Of a DNA stretch of 64,000 nt, positions 7,401 to 16,882 are shown piece after piece (position 1 is the stretch's first letter; each line of letters opens with the position of its first letter). Under the pieces are notes generated by a model. It was not told the DNA's origin. It worked only from the letters and a program-made list of their open reading frames with translations, and searched no databases. Source of the DNA: Paenibacillus castaneae (GTDB taxonomy: Bacteria > Bacillota > Bacilli > Paenibacillales > Paenibacillaceae); contig NZ_KZ614144.1 in NCBI RefSeq assembly GCF_002884445.1, positions 6,085,920-6,149,919 of the forward strand, read 5' to 3'. A program made the translations under genes and the position numbers.

Positions 7401-8225
7401 ATGTTTTCACTTTTTATTTATTTGGAGCCCGTTGCCTGCATACTTTATATTATATTATCATGGGCAGCGGCAGACATGGCTTCACAGCTTGTTTATCAAA
7501 AAACTGAAAAAATGATGAATCAAAAAACGTTTAAATTGTTGTTTTGGACCATTAGCCTCACTGTTCCGGCAGCCTTATTGGCAGCCTCTGACATCTTGTT
7601 AGCCGCCATATCCCACTCTTTGTTTTCGGGTGAATGGCTAATTATTCGGATCACGCTAGCTTTAGCTCCCATTGTGTTTATTTGGTTTGGCGCCTTCCCT
7701 AGACTGCGAAGATTAATGAAACGCACGAGTGGCCATTCAGAGAAGATGCCCGATGTCGCACGCAGGCGTCAAGCCTCTGACCCGGGCTTTATTATGCCTT
7801 ATCAGTTAACTGTCCTATGCTCCGCCACCTTATTTTTCTTTGTATTTATATTGCCTGTTCCAAAGGACTGGACGTCTGTTACTGTACCCGCTACTATCTT
7901 TTTATTTATTTCCTGCATGATCGTATTGCTTCAAACACGTCAGAACCAGCTCGCTGCCGCTGCTCCGCTCATCTATCATGCTTGGCGTCATCGATTTAAA
8001 ACAGTCGGCATTGTACTTACTGCTGCAGCAGCCTTCGTATTCATCACACAACTCACAGGCCCGCCTGCAGACAGAACGAATTTTCTAACTATGCTTAATG
8101 CCCCTTACAAAACGGCCATGATGAATTCCAGCAATAGAATGAACATCTTAACCTATAACATGCAGTTGTCCGACTCCGAGGTACCGAAACAAAAGAGAAC
8201 ATTAACTGAAAATCAGATGAAATAA
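7401..8225 (+). CDS. Hypothetical multi-pass membrane protein
   Basis: This 274-residue protein is not recognised. It shows about seven hydrophobic segments: an N-terminal pair (LFIYLEPVACILYIILSW; LLFWTISLTVPAALLAASDIL), two more before residue 100, then a basic cytoplasmic loop RLRRLMKRTSGH, and three further helices ending near residue 225. A polar tail of about 45 residues follows. The start is the ATG at 7401 with TAGGAGGG five bases upstream; a TTG-initiated extension to 7344 has no site. A 7-bp hairpin (7358-7364 with 7380-7386) ends just before the ribosome binding site and might affect initiation. It is monocistronic, with its own terminator. Confidence 0.75.
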   Translation: MFSLFIYLEPVACILYIILSWAAADMASQLVYQKTEKMMNQKTFKLLFWTISLTVPAALLAASDILLAAISHSLFSGEWLIIRITLALAPIVFIWFGAFPRLRRLMKRTSGHSEKMPDVARRRQASDPGFIMPYQLTVLCSATLFFFVFILPVPKDWTSVTVPATIFLFISCMIVLLQTRQNQLAAAAPLIYHAWRHRFKTVGIVLTAAAAFVFITQLTGPPADRTNFLTMLNAPYKTAMMNSSNRMNILTYNMQLSDSEVPKQKRTLTENQMK

Positions 8226-8227
8226 AC

Positions 8228-8258
8228 GGAACTAGACTTTAGTCTAGTTCCTGCTTTT
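8228..8258 (+). terminator. Intrinsic terminator
   Basis: GGAACTAGAC (8228-8237) and GTCTAGTTCC (8242-8251) form a perfect 10-bp stem with a 4-base loop, followed by TGCTTTT, directly after the 7401-8225 gene. Confidence 0.88.
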
Positions 8259-8340
8259 ACCTATAGCAGGAGGACAGCTATATGCATTGATGCTATGCTG
8301 AAAGCAGCTAATAAATTGATGAATGGGGTGCTTAAAAACA

Positions 8341-8844
8341 ATGAATATGAGAACCATTAGCGGGCTTGTCCTCCTCCTGCTCGGGGCTTGTCTTTTTCTA
8401 ACCCAAGGGAAAACTTTCGGTCCAGGACAAATATTCGCGTACTTCTGGCCAGCGATCTTCGTCATCCCCCTTGGGTTATTCTTCCACTGGCTTTACTTCA
8501 CCATGATTGGGCGCAAAGGAATCGGTCTCTTGATTCCCGGAGGGATTCTGTTTACCGCTGGCGTCGTCTGTCAGATCTCTATGCTTTTCAATAGCTGGGG
8601 TTATATGTGGCCGGGCTTCATCCTTGCAGTAGCCGTTGGGCTATTCGAGTTCTACTGGTTCGGCAACCGCAACAAATGGATGCTCATCCCGATTAATATT
8701 TTGACTGTTCTCTCCCTGCTTTTCTTTGCGGTTTTCTCAATTGGCTCGATTTATAACCATTTCATATTGAGCCAGCCGATCTTCGCAATCGTCTTTATTC
8801 TCGCGGGAGCATTTATTTTGCTCGTGAAGAAAAAAGACATTTAA
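8341..8844 (+). CDS. Hypothetical membrane protein with LiaF/DUF5668-like transmembrane region
   Basis: This 167-residue protein has about six short membrane helices and almost no soluble part. The first, TISGLVLLLLGACLFLTQG, with the following FWPAIFVIPLGLFF and WGYMWPGFILAVAVGLFEFY, gives the repeated (F/M)WP-(A/G)-(I/F)-hydrophobic pattern found in LiaF-type transmembrane (DUF5668-like) proteins that sit near envelope-stress kinases. The ATG at 8341 is preceded by GGGGTG; an upstream in-frame start at 8323 would overlap that site. It is followed after 78 bp by another unknown gene. Family assignment is tentative. Confidence 0.7.
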   Translation: MNMRTISGLVLLLLGACLFLTQGKTFGPGQIFAYFWPAIFVIPLGLFFHWLYFTMIGRKGIGLLIPGGILFTAGVVCQISMLFNSWGYMWPGFILAVAVGLFEFYWFGNRNKWMLIPINILTVLSLLFFAVFSIGSIYNHFILSQPIFAIVFILAGAFILLVKKKDI

Positions 8845-8922
8845 CAGCCTCCCTCTGCGATGTGGTATAATCACGCTTACGAAGTAGATTTGCTACGCAA
8901 ATCTTTAAGGAGGAACAATCAC

Positions 8923-9408
8923 ATGCTGTCTTTTGAACAAAAGCTTTCTATTATAGAATCCTTTCCTGAACTCCAACGAAAGGACGTTTCTCTCGGCCGT
9001 ACAAACTTTCATTATGAAGAAAGTGCTCATGAGAAGAAATCGGTCGTGCAGCATTTGCATCCGAATGGCAACGGATATGTATTCGCTGGCTTAGTGGCCG
9101 GTGTCCCAACCGATGAGAAGGGGCTCGTTAACATTCGCGACTATAATGAAGAAGAACTGCGCTCCTTGATCGCGAAGGCGATTTCTTCCCTTGCCACCGC
9201 TCCACCGGAGAAGCCTGCTTCCAAGAAAAAGAACAAGGCTAAGCAGCCGCAGGAAGAACGCTGGATCGGTCCGAACGATGCCGTGCTGACCCTGTTGTTC
9301 GAAGAGGATCTCTGGTATTTATATGCAGATCTAAACTTGGAATCGGCATTCGAAACGTACGAGGAAGCTGAGCAATACTTAGAAGAAGAGCAATTCTCAC
9401 GTGCTTAA
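8923..9408 (+). CDS. Conserved hypothetical soluble protein
   Basis: This 161-residue cytoplasmic protein has three parts: an N-terminal domain with a VVQHLHPNGNGYVFAG strand region, a Lys/Pro-rich linker (KPASKKKNKAKQPQEE, about 105-120), and a short acidic C-terminal alpha/beta segment ending in an E-rich helix. The start at 8923 is set by AAGGAGG; the frame is open upstream to 8860 without a site. No family is recognised. It has its own terminator and precedes a PAS sensor kinase, but nothing ties their roles together. Confidence 0.7.
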   Translation: MLSFEQKLSIIESFPELQRKDVSLGRTNFHYEESAHEKKSVVQHLHPNGNGYVFAGLVAGVPTDEKGLVNIRDYNEEELRSLIAKAISSLATAPPEKPASKKKNKAKQPQEERWIGPNDAVLTLLFEEDLWYLYADLNLESAFETYEEAEQYLEEEQFSRA

Positions 9409-9429
9409 TGAAATGAAATAGGATTTCAG

Positions 9430-9461
9430 AAGGAGAAGCATACTCATGTTTCTCCTTTTTT
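9430..9461 (+). terminator. Intrinsic terminator
   Basis: AAGGAGAA (9430-9437) pairs with TTCTCCTT (9450-9457) and runs into TTTT. It separates the hypothetical gene from the sensor kinase. Confidence 0.85.
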
Positions 9462-9545
9462 ACATTTTCATAAAAAACAGGATTTCGACTTCCGGTGTCT
9501 AATTGTAGTATGTGCATCTTAGAAAAACGGGGGAGGAAATTGTCG

Positions 9546-11813
9546 TTGTCTATCAAAGCGAAGCTATCATTCTCCATATCCATTATTGTGACTGTGGTAT
9601 TGGCGCTTAGTATTATTATTTATTATTTCACAACAAAGTCCGAGCTGGAGTCTCAAGTCGTAGAGCAAGTACATAATATCGCCAATCAAATCGGTATTAC
9701 GCTGGAGAGCTCTGAGGCTGCAGTACAATCCATGGAGGATACAATCGGAGAGAAGCTGCGCACTGCCGCTTTGTCTGCTAAGCTTCAGCTTGATCCCGAT
9801 ATCAATAATGTAAAAAATGAGCAGCTTGTTGAGCTCAGTCAGCAGCTTGGCGTTGATTATATATCGCTTTGGGTAAGGGTTGGCGATGATGTAGTAGTAC
9901 GCAAATCGTCAGAGCCCAGCGAAATAAATGCCAGCTCCATGACCTGGGATTATTGGCATACCGCTTTTCTTCAGCTATTCGAGACGCATAACGTGACGAT
10001 CGATAAAGGACAAAAGCTGGAAAACTTTTGGTCCGGACCGTATAATTTCGCAGATACCGCTCCTGAGAAAATTCGTAAATGGGGCTATTATTACGACGGC
10101 ACCACGAATTATATAATAAACCCGTTCGTTAACGCGCAGATGTTATTGGATTTCAAAGAATCGACCGGGACAAGCAAGCTTATCCATAAAATAATAGCTG
10201 ACCAAAAAAACGTGTTGGAAATAACCGGTTTTGATCCAAAGTTTTTCGGAAAAAGCCCTATTATTAAAATAAAAAAAGGAATGCCCGTTTATAACCTAGA
10301 CGTTCGTGATATTCCTTTCGGTGTCTATACGTATAAAGACAAAGAAAATGATTCCCTGCATATTCAGGAAGCCCAGAGCAGCGGAACTACGGTAACAGCT
10401 CTAAGCACTGTAAATGGAAAAAAATTAATTAAAACCTTTATCCCTATAGCCGTCAAAGAAAATTATGTCATATGTATCACCTTTGACTATGCTGCTGTAT
10501 CAGGGCCGCTTAACCAACAGCTCTTTTTACAGGCCATGATTTCGCTCGGACTTATACTCGTCACCATGCTGCTAAGCTATTTAATCGCAGAGTTCATGCT
10601 CCGCGGCCTTAACCAAATTTTCAAAAAGGTAAACGCTATAGCAGAAGGAAATTTCGGAGAAACCATTACGATTAGAAGCAAGGATGAGCTTGGGCTGCTT
10701 GCATCGCGAGTCGATACCATGGGCCACAATTTGTATAACTATACGACAAAATTAAAAGATGCTGCTGAGGAATTGCGAAGCACCAAGCAATATCTAGAGT
10801 CCTTCGTCAATCATACCTCCGATGCCATTCATGTTGCCAATCTATCCGGTAGTATCATTCAGGTGAATCGAGCTTTCGAGAAGATGTATGGATGGACGAC
10901 AGAGGAGGCGATCGGCCACCCCTTAAATAATGTGCCGGATGACTATCAACAGTCCCAAAATGAGCTTGAAGCTATCGTCCTTAGCGGCGGCTCCGTAACG
11001 GATTTCGAAACTGTTCGCTATACGAAAGCAGGTACCTTAATCGATCTGAGCCTTACCATATCGCCCATTCGCGACGAACAGGAAGCTATTATCGCTATAG
11101 CGTGCATTTCCCGCAATATTACCTCTCGCAAGCAAACAGAGGAAATGATTAGACGGTCAGAGAAGCTCTCTGTCGTCGGTCAAATTGCTGCGGGAGTTGC
11201 ACATGAGGTTCGCAACCCGCTTACTACACTTCGCGGTTTTGTGCAGCTGCAGAAGCAATCGGGATCCCTGTCGCCCGGACACCTTGATCTTATGCTTGCC
11301 GAGCTAGATCAGATTAACATGATTGTCAGCGAGTTTCTTATATTCGCCAAGCCTCAAGCGAATCACTACCAGCCGGTTAATGTAAAAACCATTCTAAAGG
11401 ACATGATGCTGCTGCTTGAATCGGAAGCAAAGATGAACAACGTGAAGCTCGTCATGCAGGCAGATGCCGACCTGCCGCTTGTAATGGGTGAGGCTAATCA
11501 ATTAAAGCAAGTATTTGTTAATATTATGAAAAATGGGATAGAAGCGATGACCAGCGGCGGCAAGCTCACCGTAGAGCTGAAACGCTATACGAATCAAACG
11601 GTTATTCTGCGGTTCACTGACCACGGCGGCGGCATTGCAGAAGAAGATTTGCTGCGGCTTGGCGAGCCATTCTTCACGAAGAAAGTAAATGGGAATGGTC
11701 TAGGACTCATGGTTAGCCAGCAAATTATTACAGGACATAAAGGAACGATTCAATTCCGAAGCGAAGTAGGCAAAGGAACATGTGTGGAAATTACATTGCC
11801 TACGAGCAGCTAG
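9546..11813 (+). CDS. Membrane PAS-domain sensor histidine kinase (sporulation-kinase-like)
   Basis: The chosen start is TTG at 9546, nine bases after GGGAGG, giving 755 residues; TTG 9540 is too close to that site and GTG 9495 has none. Order: transmembrane helix (about 8-28), a large extracytoplasmic sensor of about 300 residues, a second helix (about 335-355), HAMP (355-405), PAS (about 430-545), HisKA with the phosphoacceptor His in GVAHEVRNPLTTLRGFVQLQ, and a GHKL ATPase with DHGGGI and NGLGLMV. The HisKA sequence is of the KinA-E/Spo0B-phosphorelay type common in spore formers. It has no linked response regulator, so it is an orphan kinase and may feed a phosphorelay; that is inferred. 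Confidence 0.9.
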   Translation: MSIKAKLSFSISIIVTVVLALSIIIYYFTTKSELESQVVEQVHNIANQIGITLESSEAAVQSMEDTIGEKLRTAALSAKLQLDPDINNVKNEQLVELSQQLGVDYISLWVRVGDDVVVRKSSEPSEINASSMTWDYWHTAFLQLFETHNVTIDKGQKLENFWSGPYNFADTAPEKIRKWGYYYDGTTNYIINPFVNAQMLLDFKESTGTSKLIHKIIADQKNVLEITGFDPKFFGKSPIIKIKKGMPVYNLDVRDIPFGVYTYKDKENDSLHIQEAQSSGTTVTALSTVNGKKLIKTFIPIAVKENYVICITFDYAAVSGPLNQQLFLQAMISLGLILVTMLLSYLIAEFMLRGLNQIFKKVNAIAEGNFGETITIRSKDELGLLASRVDTMGHNLYNYTTKLKDAAEELRSTKQYLESFVNHTSDAIHVANLSGSIIQVNRAFEKMYGWTTEEAIGHPLNNVPDDYQQSQNELEAIVLSGGSVTDFETVRYTKAGTLIDLSLTISPIRDEQEAIIAIACISRNITSRKQTEEMIRRSEKLSVVGQIAAGVAHEVRNPLTTLRGFVQLQKQSGSLSPGHLDLMLAELDQINMIVSEFLIFAKPQANHYQPVNVKTILKDMMLLLESEAKMNNVKLVMQADADLPLVMGEANQLKQVFVNIMKNGIEAMTSGGKLTVELKRYTNQTVILRFTDHGGGIAEEDLLRLGEPFFTKKVNGNGLGLMVSQQIITGHKGTIQFRSEVGKGTCVEITLPTSS

Positions 11814-11838
11814 GGTCATATACTCAGCTGCTCTTTTT
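11804..11838 (+). terminator. Intrinsic terminator overlapping the kinase stop codon
   Basis: GAGCAGCT (11804-11811) pairs with AGCTGCTC (11826-11833), followed by TTTTT. The left arm includes the last codons and first base of the stop of the kinase gene. Confidence 0.8.
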
Positions 11839-11968
11839 CGCATTATTTTTGAAGATGCTGAAAGTCATATGTTAAAATGTTACAATAGTCTTTATCCTTC
11901 TCAATGGCTTATGCTTCTTTCTAAATAAAGTGATAACCACTTCACAACCTTGGGAGACAACTATTTCA

Positions 11969-13561
11969 ATGATAATGAATTCCCCTATTTCCCATTATAT
12001 TATTATTGTCATCATAGCCGGCGTCCTTAGTGTGCTTCTTGCTATTTATGCCTATTTTAAAAAAACAAATTTTTCGGGGATGAACATGTTTGTCTGGACA
12101 TCCTCTTTAACAGCTTTATATACCTTTGCCTTCGCATTTGAGCTGGCAAGCGATTCCCTGCGCGAAATTCGCTTCTGGGTAAATATCGAATATATGGGCA
12201 TGCCTTTTATTGCGCCATGCAGTCTGCTGCTCGTTATGCATTATGTAGGGTTAGAACAATTTACTCAACGCAAAATAAGATGGCTGCTCTTTGTTATTCC
12301 CGCCATTACTTTACTAATGGTCTTAACCAATGAGTATCACCATCTATTTTATAGATCCTTTTATTTGCGTCCTAATGTGTCTTCTCCGCTTGCCGATGTT
12401 GTGCCAGACATATGGTATTATGTGCATGGAGGTTACACCTTTGGCACAATGTTCGCCAGTCTGTTCCTGCTGTTCAGCTATTGGAAAAAAACAAAAACCA
12501 TCTATCGTAGACAAATAGCCATGATGGCGCTCGGCATTTCACTGCCTATGACTGGTGCTTTATTGTATGTACTTGGCATGGTACCGCTAGGAATGGATCC
12601 CGTTCCTATTCTACTATGCATTACATCGCTGCTTTACGTGCTTTCTATTTTCTCTACAGGTATGCTGACTGTTGCTCCGATTGCGCGAGAGCATATTTTT
12701 GAGAGTATGCGTGATGGTGTGCTGGTCCTTAATTTATCGAATCAAATCATGGATTTCAATAGTGCAGCGGCACAAATCATCCCTGCTCTCACTTCCTCTA
12801 CCATCGGCAAGAAGCTTGAGCATATTTGGAGGCGCGGAGCTGAATCCGGCGCTTTCTCCTTCGGACTTGATCCCTCCGGCGAGCATGAACAAGAGCTGAA
12901 ATGGATACGGGGCAAGGAAACGTTCTACTATCGCGTTCGTGCCTCTGACCTCCTAAGTCCAAACGGCCAGATCGCGGGCAGAATAATTGTTATGATCGAT
13001 GTAACAGAGCATACCTTGCTTCAGAATAAGCTTCGTCATCTTGCAGAAATTGACGGGCTCACTTCCATTTATAATCGTAATTATTTTATGGAAAAAAGCA
13101 GAGAGCTGCTTGAAGATGCCCGCAGCAAGCACCAGCCCATCTCATTCATCTTGTTTGATATCGATTACTTCAAGCAGATCAATGACCGCTATGGGCATAG
13201 CTTGGGGGATTTCGCCCTTCAGCATACGGTGAATATTTGCCAGCAAACCCTTGATGCTTCAGCAGTCTTCGCCCGCTATGGCGGTGAGGAGTTTGCCATT
13301 TGCTTACCTAAGACAACAATTGCGGAAGCTGGCCATATTGCCGAGCAAATCCGTAAGCAAATTGCCGAGAATCCGCTCTATAGTGCAGCCAAAGCGATAT
13401 CGATCACGGCGAGCTTCGGCGTGACAGAGGCAGTTGATGAAGCTCATGTGCCGCTAGAGGCACTGCTTCGAGACGCGGACGATGCCCTCTATCGTTCTAA
13501 ACATAAAGGGCGCAATTCCGTGCATCTGTCAAACGGTGAATACTTACATGCGAACGAATAA
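11969..13561 (+). CDS. 7TM-PAS-GGDEF diguanylate cyclase
   Basis: The frame is open from GTG 11930; ATG 11969 with GGGAG 12 bases upstream is preferred, giving 530 residues, but the start is uncertain. The N-terminus has seven membrane helices in the HisKA_7TM/N-terminal 7TM sensor pattern, including NIEYMGMPFIAPCSLLLVM. A PAS domain follows (about 240-350), then a GGDEF domain with LFDIDYFKQINDRYGH and the active-site RYGGEEF (about 436-442). It should condense two GTP to c-di-GMP at the membrane. The RxxD inhibitory site expected seven to four residues before the Arg of RYGGEEF is absent (D...A there), so feedback inhibition through that site is unlikely. No EAL domain is present. Confidence 0.9.
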   Translation: MIMNSPISHYIIIVIIAGVLSVLLAIYAYFKKTNFSGMNMFVWTSSLTALYTFAFAFELASDSLREIRFWVNIEYMGMPFIAPCSLLLVMHYVGLEQFTQRKIRWLLFVIPAITLLMVLTNEYHHLFYRSFYLRPNVSSPLADVVPDIWYYVHGGYTFGTMFASLFLLFSYWKKTKTIYRRQIAMMALGISLPMTGALLYVLGMVPLGMDPVPILLCITSLLYVLSIFSTGMLTVAPIAREHIFESMRDGVLVLNLSNQIMDFNSAAAQIIPALTSSTIGKKLEHIWRRGAESGAFSFGLDPSGEHEQELKWIRGKETFYYRVRASDLLSPNGQIAGRIIVMIDVTEHTLLQNKLRHLAEIDGLTSIYNRNYFMEKSRELLEDARSKHQPISFILFDIDYFKQINDRYGHSLGDFALQHTVNICQQTLDASAVFARYGGEEFAICLPKTTIAEAGHIAEQIRKQIAENPLYSAAKAISITASFGVTEAVDEAHVPLEALLRDADDALYRSKHKGRNSVHLSNGEYLHANE

Positions 13562-13604
13562 AAACAACCATACTAACACGGAAGAGAAAGGTCGGGTTAA
13601 AGCC

Positions 13605-14972
13605 ATGTTTACTGCAAATTCTATTCGTAACAAGCTGCGATTTCGGCCAAGCCCGCCGCAGGTCATGGCCTTCGGTTTCATATTAATTATTTTCCTTGGC
13701 GCAGAGCTGCTATCTCGTCCTATCTCCTATACGAATGATCATGCCATTCCTTTTATTGATGCTCTATTTATGTCTGCCAGCGCAACCTGTGTAACAGGTC
13801 TAACTGTCCTTAGCCCAGGCATCCACCTTTCCTCCTTTGGACAAGTTGTCATGATTTTACTCGTTCAAATAGGCGGGCTCGGATTTATGACGATGGCGAC
13901 TCTATTCGCGCTGCTTTTCCGCAAACGCATATCTTTCCGCGAGCGTCTCGTATTGAAGGAATCGATGAATTATGGACAAACAGAAGGAATTGTGCGTTTG
14001 ATACGTAAGGTATTGCTTTACGCCCTAGTCATTGAATTGACAGGCGCCTTCCTGCTCAGTGTCTATTTCATGACGGAAATGCCTGTCTCCAAAGCGGTTT
14101 ACTTTGGTGTATTCCATAGCATCTCTTTTTTCAACAATGCCGGCTTCGATTTGTTCGCCCAGTTCCCGGAGCGCGCAGGCAGCCTTATCCATTATGTAGA
14201 GGATCCTTTTATTAATATTGTTTCTATGCTGCTCATCTTCTTCGGAGGAATAGGATTTATTGTCATCTCAGAGATTGTTACATTCCCCAAAAACAGAAAG
14301 TTCAGCCTGCACAGTAAAGTGGTCCTTTCCGTAACAGGAATACTGACTGTATTTGGAGCTATCGTGATCCTTATGCTTGAGTTTAGCAACCCCGACACGC
14401 TTGAGCCTTTATCGGCCAGCGGCAAAGTTCTCGGATCATTCTTCCAATCCGTAACGGCGCGCTCCGCCGGCCTAAGCACGATCGATCCGTCCTCGCTTCG
14501 GGAGGTAACTCAGTTTTTCCTCATTCTGCTAATGTTTATCGGGGCAGGTCCCGGATCGACGGGAGGCGGTATTCGAGTGACGACCTTCGCGATACTGATC
14601 GGGGCAATGATCGCCATGATTCGCGGAAGAGACGATGTCATTCTGTTCCGCTTCCGAATTGCCAAGCAGCAGATTCATCAAGCCATTATGTTTACCATGA
14701 TTGCATTCACAATTATATGCACAGCCGCCATGGCGCTCTCTATAACAGAAAGAGGTTCCTTTCTAGCGATTTTATTCGAGGCTACATCAGCCTATTGTAC
14801 GGTAGGCATGTCAGCCGGGTTAACAGATCATATAACAGATATAGGTAAAATCATTCTGATTCTGCTTATGTTTGTCGGTCGTTTAGGACCCGTTACGCTT
14901 GCTTTTGCCCTAAACACAGGCTCAAAGAAAGAGCTGTACCGATTCCCAGAAGGTAAAATAACGATCGGTTAG
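13605..14972 (+). CDS. ktrB: KtrB-type potassium channel subunit (Trk/Ktr family)
   Basis: This 455-residue protein is built of four M1-P-M2 units. The four selectivity-filter loops are visible with their conserved Gly: CVTGLTV, NNAGFDL, RSAGLST and CTVGMSA. GAGPGSTGGGIRVTTF is the flexible M2C gate region between units 3 and 4. It forms the K+/Na+-coupled uptake pore and normally works with an RCK-domain KtrA/KtrC gating ring, which is not encoded nearby. The start at 13605 is the ATG where the family's N-terminus begins; AAAGG is 13 bases upstream. Longer in-frame starts overlap the upstream cyclase gene. The 43-bp gap to the diguanylate cyclase suggests co-transcription, and c-di-nucleotide control of Ktr systems is known in Bacillota (c-di-AMP); a c-di-GMP link would be new. 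Confidence 0.92.
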   Translation: MFTANSIRNKLRFRPSPPQVMAFGFILIIFLGAELLSRPISYTNDHAIPFIDALFMSASATCVTGLTVLSPGIHLSSFGQVVMILLVQIGGLGFMTMATLFALLFRKRISFRERLVLKESMNYGQTEGIVRLIRKVLLYALVIELTGAFLLSVYFMTEMPVSKAVYFGVFHSISFFNNAGFDLFAQFPERAGSLIHYVEDPFINIVSMLLIFFGGIGFIVISEIVTFPKNRKFSLHSKVVLSVTGILTVFGAIVILMLEFSNPDTLEPLSASGKVLGSFFQSVTARSAGLSTIDPSSLREVTQFFLILLMFIGAGPGSTGGGIRVTTFAILIGAMIAMIRGRDDVILFRFRIAKQQIHQAIMFTMIAFTIICTAAMALSITERGSFLAILFEATSAYCTVGMSAGLTDHITDIGKIILILLMFVGRLGPVTLAFALNTGSKKELYRFPEGKITIG

Positions 14973-15083
14973 TGCATTGATCCTACTCTACGCTCTCTCC
15001 TTCAACTGCATTTGCATGGCTAATCTTACGAGTGATACTATAATTATAGGATGCTTGATAGGAAGATGAAGGAGATTAGCAAG

Positions 15084-15794
15084 ATGAAACAAAATTTCGG
15101 TATGGATACTGAGGCTATTTCAATCATGAATTCAGATGTCAAAAAGAAACGCGTGCTTATTGTAACTGCGGTAGAGGCCGAGAAGGACGCAGTACTTCGT
15201 GGTTTATGCGGCGCAGAAGGCGTTGATGTTATAGCAGTCGGCGTAGGCTCTGCTGCAGCAGCTGCCGGAACGGCAGCTGTACTGGCATCTAATGCAGAAC
15301 AATATCACTTCGTTATTAGTGCCGGTATTGGCGGCGGATTCGCCGAGAGAGCCGCAATCGGCTCTCTCGTTGTCGCTGATGTTATTGTTGCCGCAGATCT
15401 AGGCGCACAATCGCCGACAGGATTTCTTAGCCTGGACGAGCTTGGATTTGGCTCAGCACGCGTAGCGGTTAATCCGGATTGGAGCAGCCGTCTATATGCG
15501 GCTATCCGTTCAGCAGACCTGACGGTATGCTGCGGGCCCGTGTTAACCGTAACGACCGCAACCGGTACCGCAGATACGACTGAGGAGCTGGCTATACGTG
15601 TTCCGGGCGCGGCTGCCGAAGGCATGGAAGGACATGGCGTTGCTGTAGCAGCTTTCAACTGCCATATCCCCGTTGCCGAAATACGGGCCATTTCCAATGC
15701 CGTTGGACCGCGCGACCGCGCCGCTTGGCGAATAGGCGTCGCATTGTCCGCTTTAGAAGCAGCAAGTCAAGCCATACGGGAGGTTCTCAAATGA
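15084..15794 (+). CDS. mqnB: Futalosine hydrolase MqnB
   Basis: This 236-residue protein is a nucleoside phosphorylase-fold hydrolase. MqnB cleaves futalosine to hypoxanthine and dehypoxanthine futalosine in the alternative menaquinone route. Visible marks are ILIVTAVEAEK-like start (here VLIVTAVEAEKDAV), SAGIGGGFAERAAIGSLVVAD, the glutamate-bearing AAEGMEGHGVAVAA, and the RAISNAVGPRDRAAWRIG end typical of MqnB rather than MTA/SAH nucleosidase. ATG 15084 has AAGGAGA 9 bases upstream. It overlaps mqnD by 4 bp (ATGA). A perfect TATAAT lies at 15039-15044 but with no good -35. Confidence 0.93.
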   Translation: MKQNFGMDTEAISIMNSDVKKKRVLIVTAVEAEKDAVLRGLCGAEGVDVIAVGVGSAAAAAGTAAVLASNAEQYHFVISAGIGGGFAERAAIGSLVVADVIVAADLGAQSPTGFLSLDELGFGSARVAVNPDWSSRLYAAIRSADLTVCCGPVLTVTTATGTADTTEELAIRVPGAAAEGMEGHGVAVAAFNCHIPVAEIRAISNAVGPRDRAAWRIGVALSALEAASQAIREVLK

Positions 15795-16630
15795 ATATAG
15801 CTTATTCCCCTTGTCCCAATGATACTTTTGTTTTTCATGCACTAGCGCACGGCCTGGTCCCAGGCGCGCCCAAGCTAAATGTTACGTATGCGGACATTGA
15901 TATAACGAATAATTGGGCTGCTGCCGGGGAAGGCCCCGAAGTCATGAAAATTTCATACGCGGCATTGCCTTGGGTTTTATCTGAGTATAAATTGCTCCCA
16001 TGCGGCGGCGCTTTAGGCAGAGGCTGTGGACCGCTATTACTAACAAACAGCAGTGAAACAGACTCAAATACACCTGAGGCTCTAGCAGGAAAACGTGTAG
16101 CGGTTCCCAGCGAGCGCTCGACCGCTTACCTACTGTTCAGGCTTTGGGCAGCACGTCATGTACCCGGCGGGGTTGGCGAAATTATCGTCATGCCTTTCCA
16201 TGAGATTATGCCAGCAGTTCGCGACGGCAAGATCGATGCGGGGCTGGTTATCCATGAAGCCCGCTTTACTTATCCGTCCTACGGGCTGACCATGCTCACT
16301 GATCTTGGAAGCTGGTGGGAATCCGATACAGGCTTGCCCATCCCGCTCGGAGCTATTATTGCAAAACGCTCTCTGGATACGGACTCGATCGCCGATTGGA
16401 TTCGCGCGTCTGTCGACTATGCATGGACTCATCCCGACGAATCGAGAGACTATGTGATGCAGCATGCCCAAGAGCTGGCCCCAGAAGTAGCCAAGGCGCA
16501 CATCGAGCTTTATGTGAACTCCTTTACAGCCAATTTAGGCGATGATGGCTATGCAGCTGTAACCGCTTTGCTCGGCCGCGCCGCTGAAGAAGGACTCGTT
16601 CCCAGCTTCGACCTGAGCTTGCTTCGCTAA
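15791..16630 (+). CDS. mqnD: 1,4-dihydroxy-6-naphthoate synthase MqnD
   Basis: This 279-residue protein has a periplasmic-binding-protein-like fold. MqnD converts cyclic dehypoxanthine futalosine to 1,4-dihydroxy-6-naphthoate, the last specific step before prenylation. The signature MNIAYSPCPNDTFVFHALAHG at the N-terminus, the ALPWVL segment, KRVAVPSERSTAYLLFRL and the LVIHEARFTY motif (the His there is a catalytic base in the family) are all present. ATG 15791 is within the mqnB stop overlap, with GGAGG 8 bases upstream. Only mqnB and mqnD are here; mqnA, mqnC and mqnE must be elsewhere. Confidence 0.95.
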   Translation: MNIAYSPCPNDTFVFHALAHGLVPGAPKLNVTYADIDITNNWAAAGEGPEVMKISYAALPWVLSEYKLLPCGGALGRGCGPLLLTNSSETDSNTPEALAGKRVAVPSERSTAYLLFRLWAARHVPGGVGEIIVMPFHEIMPAVRDGKIDAGLVIHEARFTYPSYGLTMLTDLGSWWESDTGLPIPLGAIIAKRSLDTDSIADWIRASVDYAWTHPDESRDYVMQHAQELAPEVAKAHIELYVNSFTANLGDDGYAAVTALLGRAAEEGLVPSFDLSLLR

Positions 16631-16650
16631 TCCTTGTCGTATAGTAATAG

Positions 16651-16692
16651 AAAAAAGCAGTTTCTACCGTTTGCCGGAAGAACTGTTTTTTT
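16651..16692 (+). terminator. Intrinsic terminator of mqnBD
   Basis: A hairpin with arms around AAAAAAGCAGTT (16651-16662) and AACTGTTTTTTT (16681-16692) about 20 bp after the mqnD stop; one G-U pair in the stem. Confidence 0.8.
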
Positions 16693-16882
16693 CTGCATTA
16701 TACACAGTGCATATGAACAGAATATGAAAAGCGGTCCAGTGCCAATCTGCCTTGCCCTATAACTTGCTTTCATCAGCATAACAAATAATAATAATGGTAG
16801 GGCATATGGATTACTTGATGAATTCATATTTCTACATATGTCGAAGCAGAACCACATTTCGCAAGAAGAAGGAGAGATCAGC

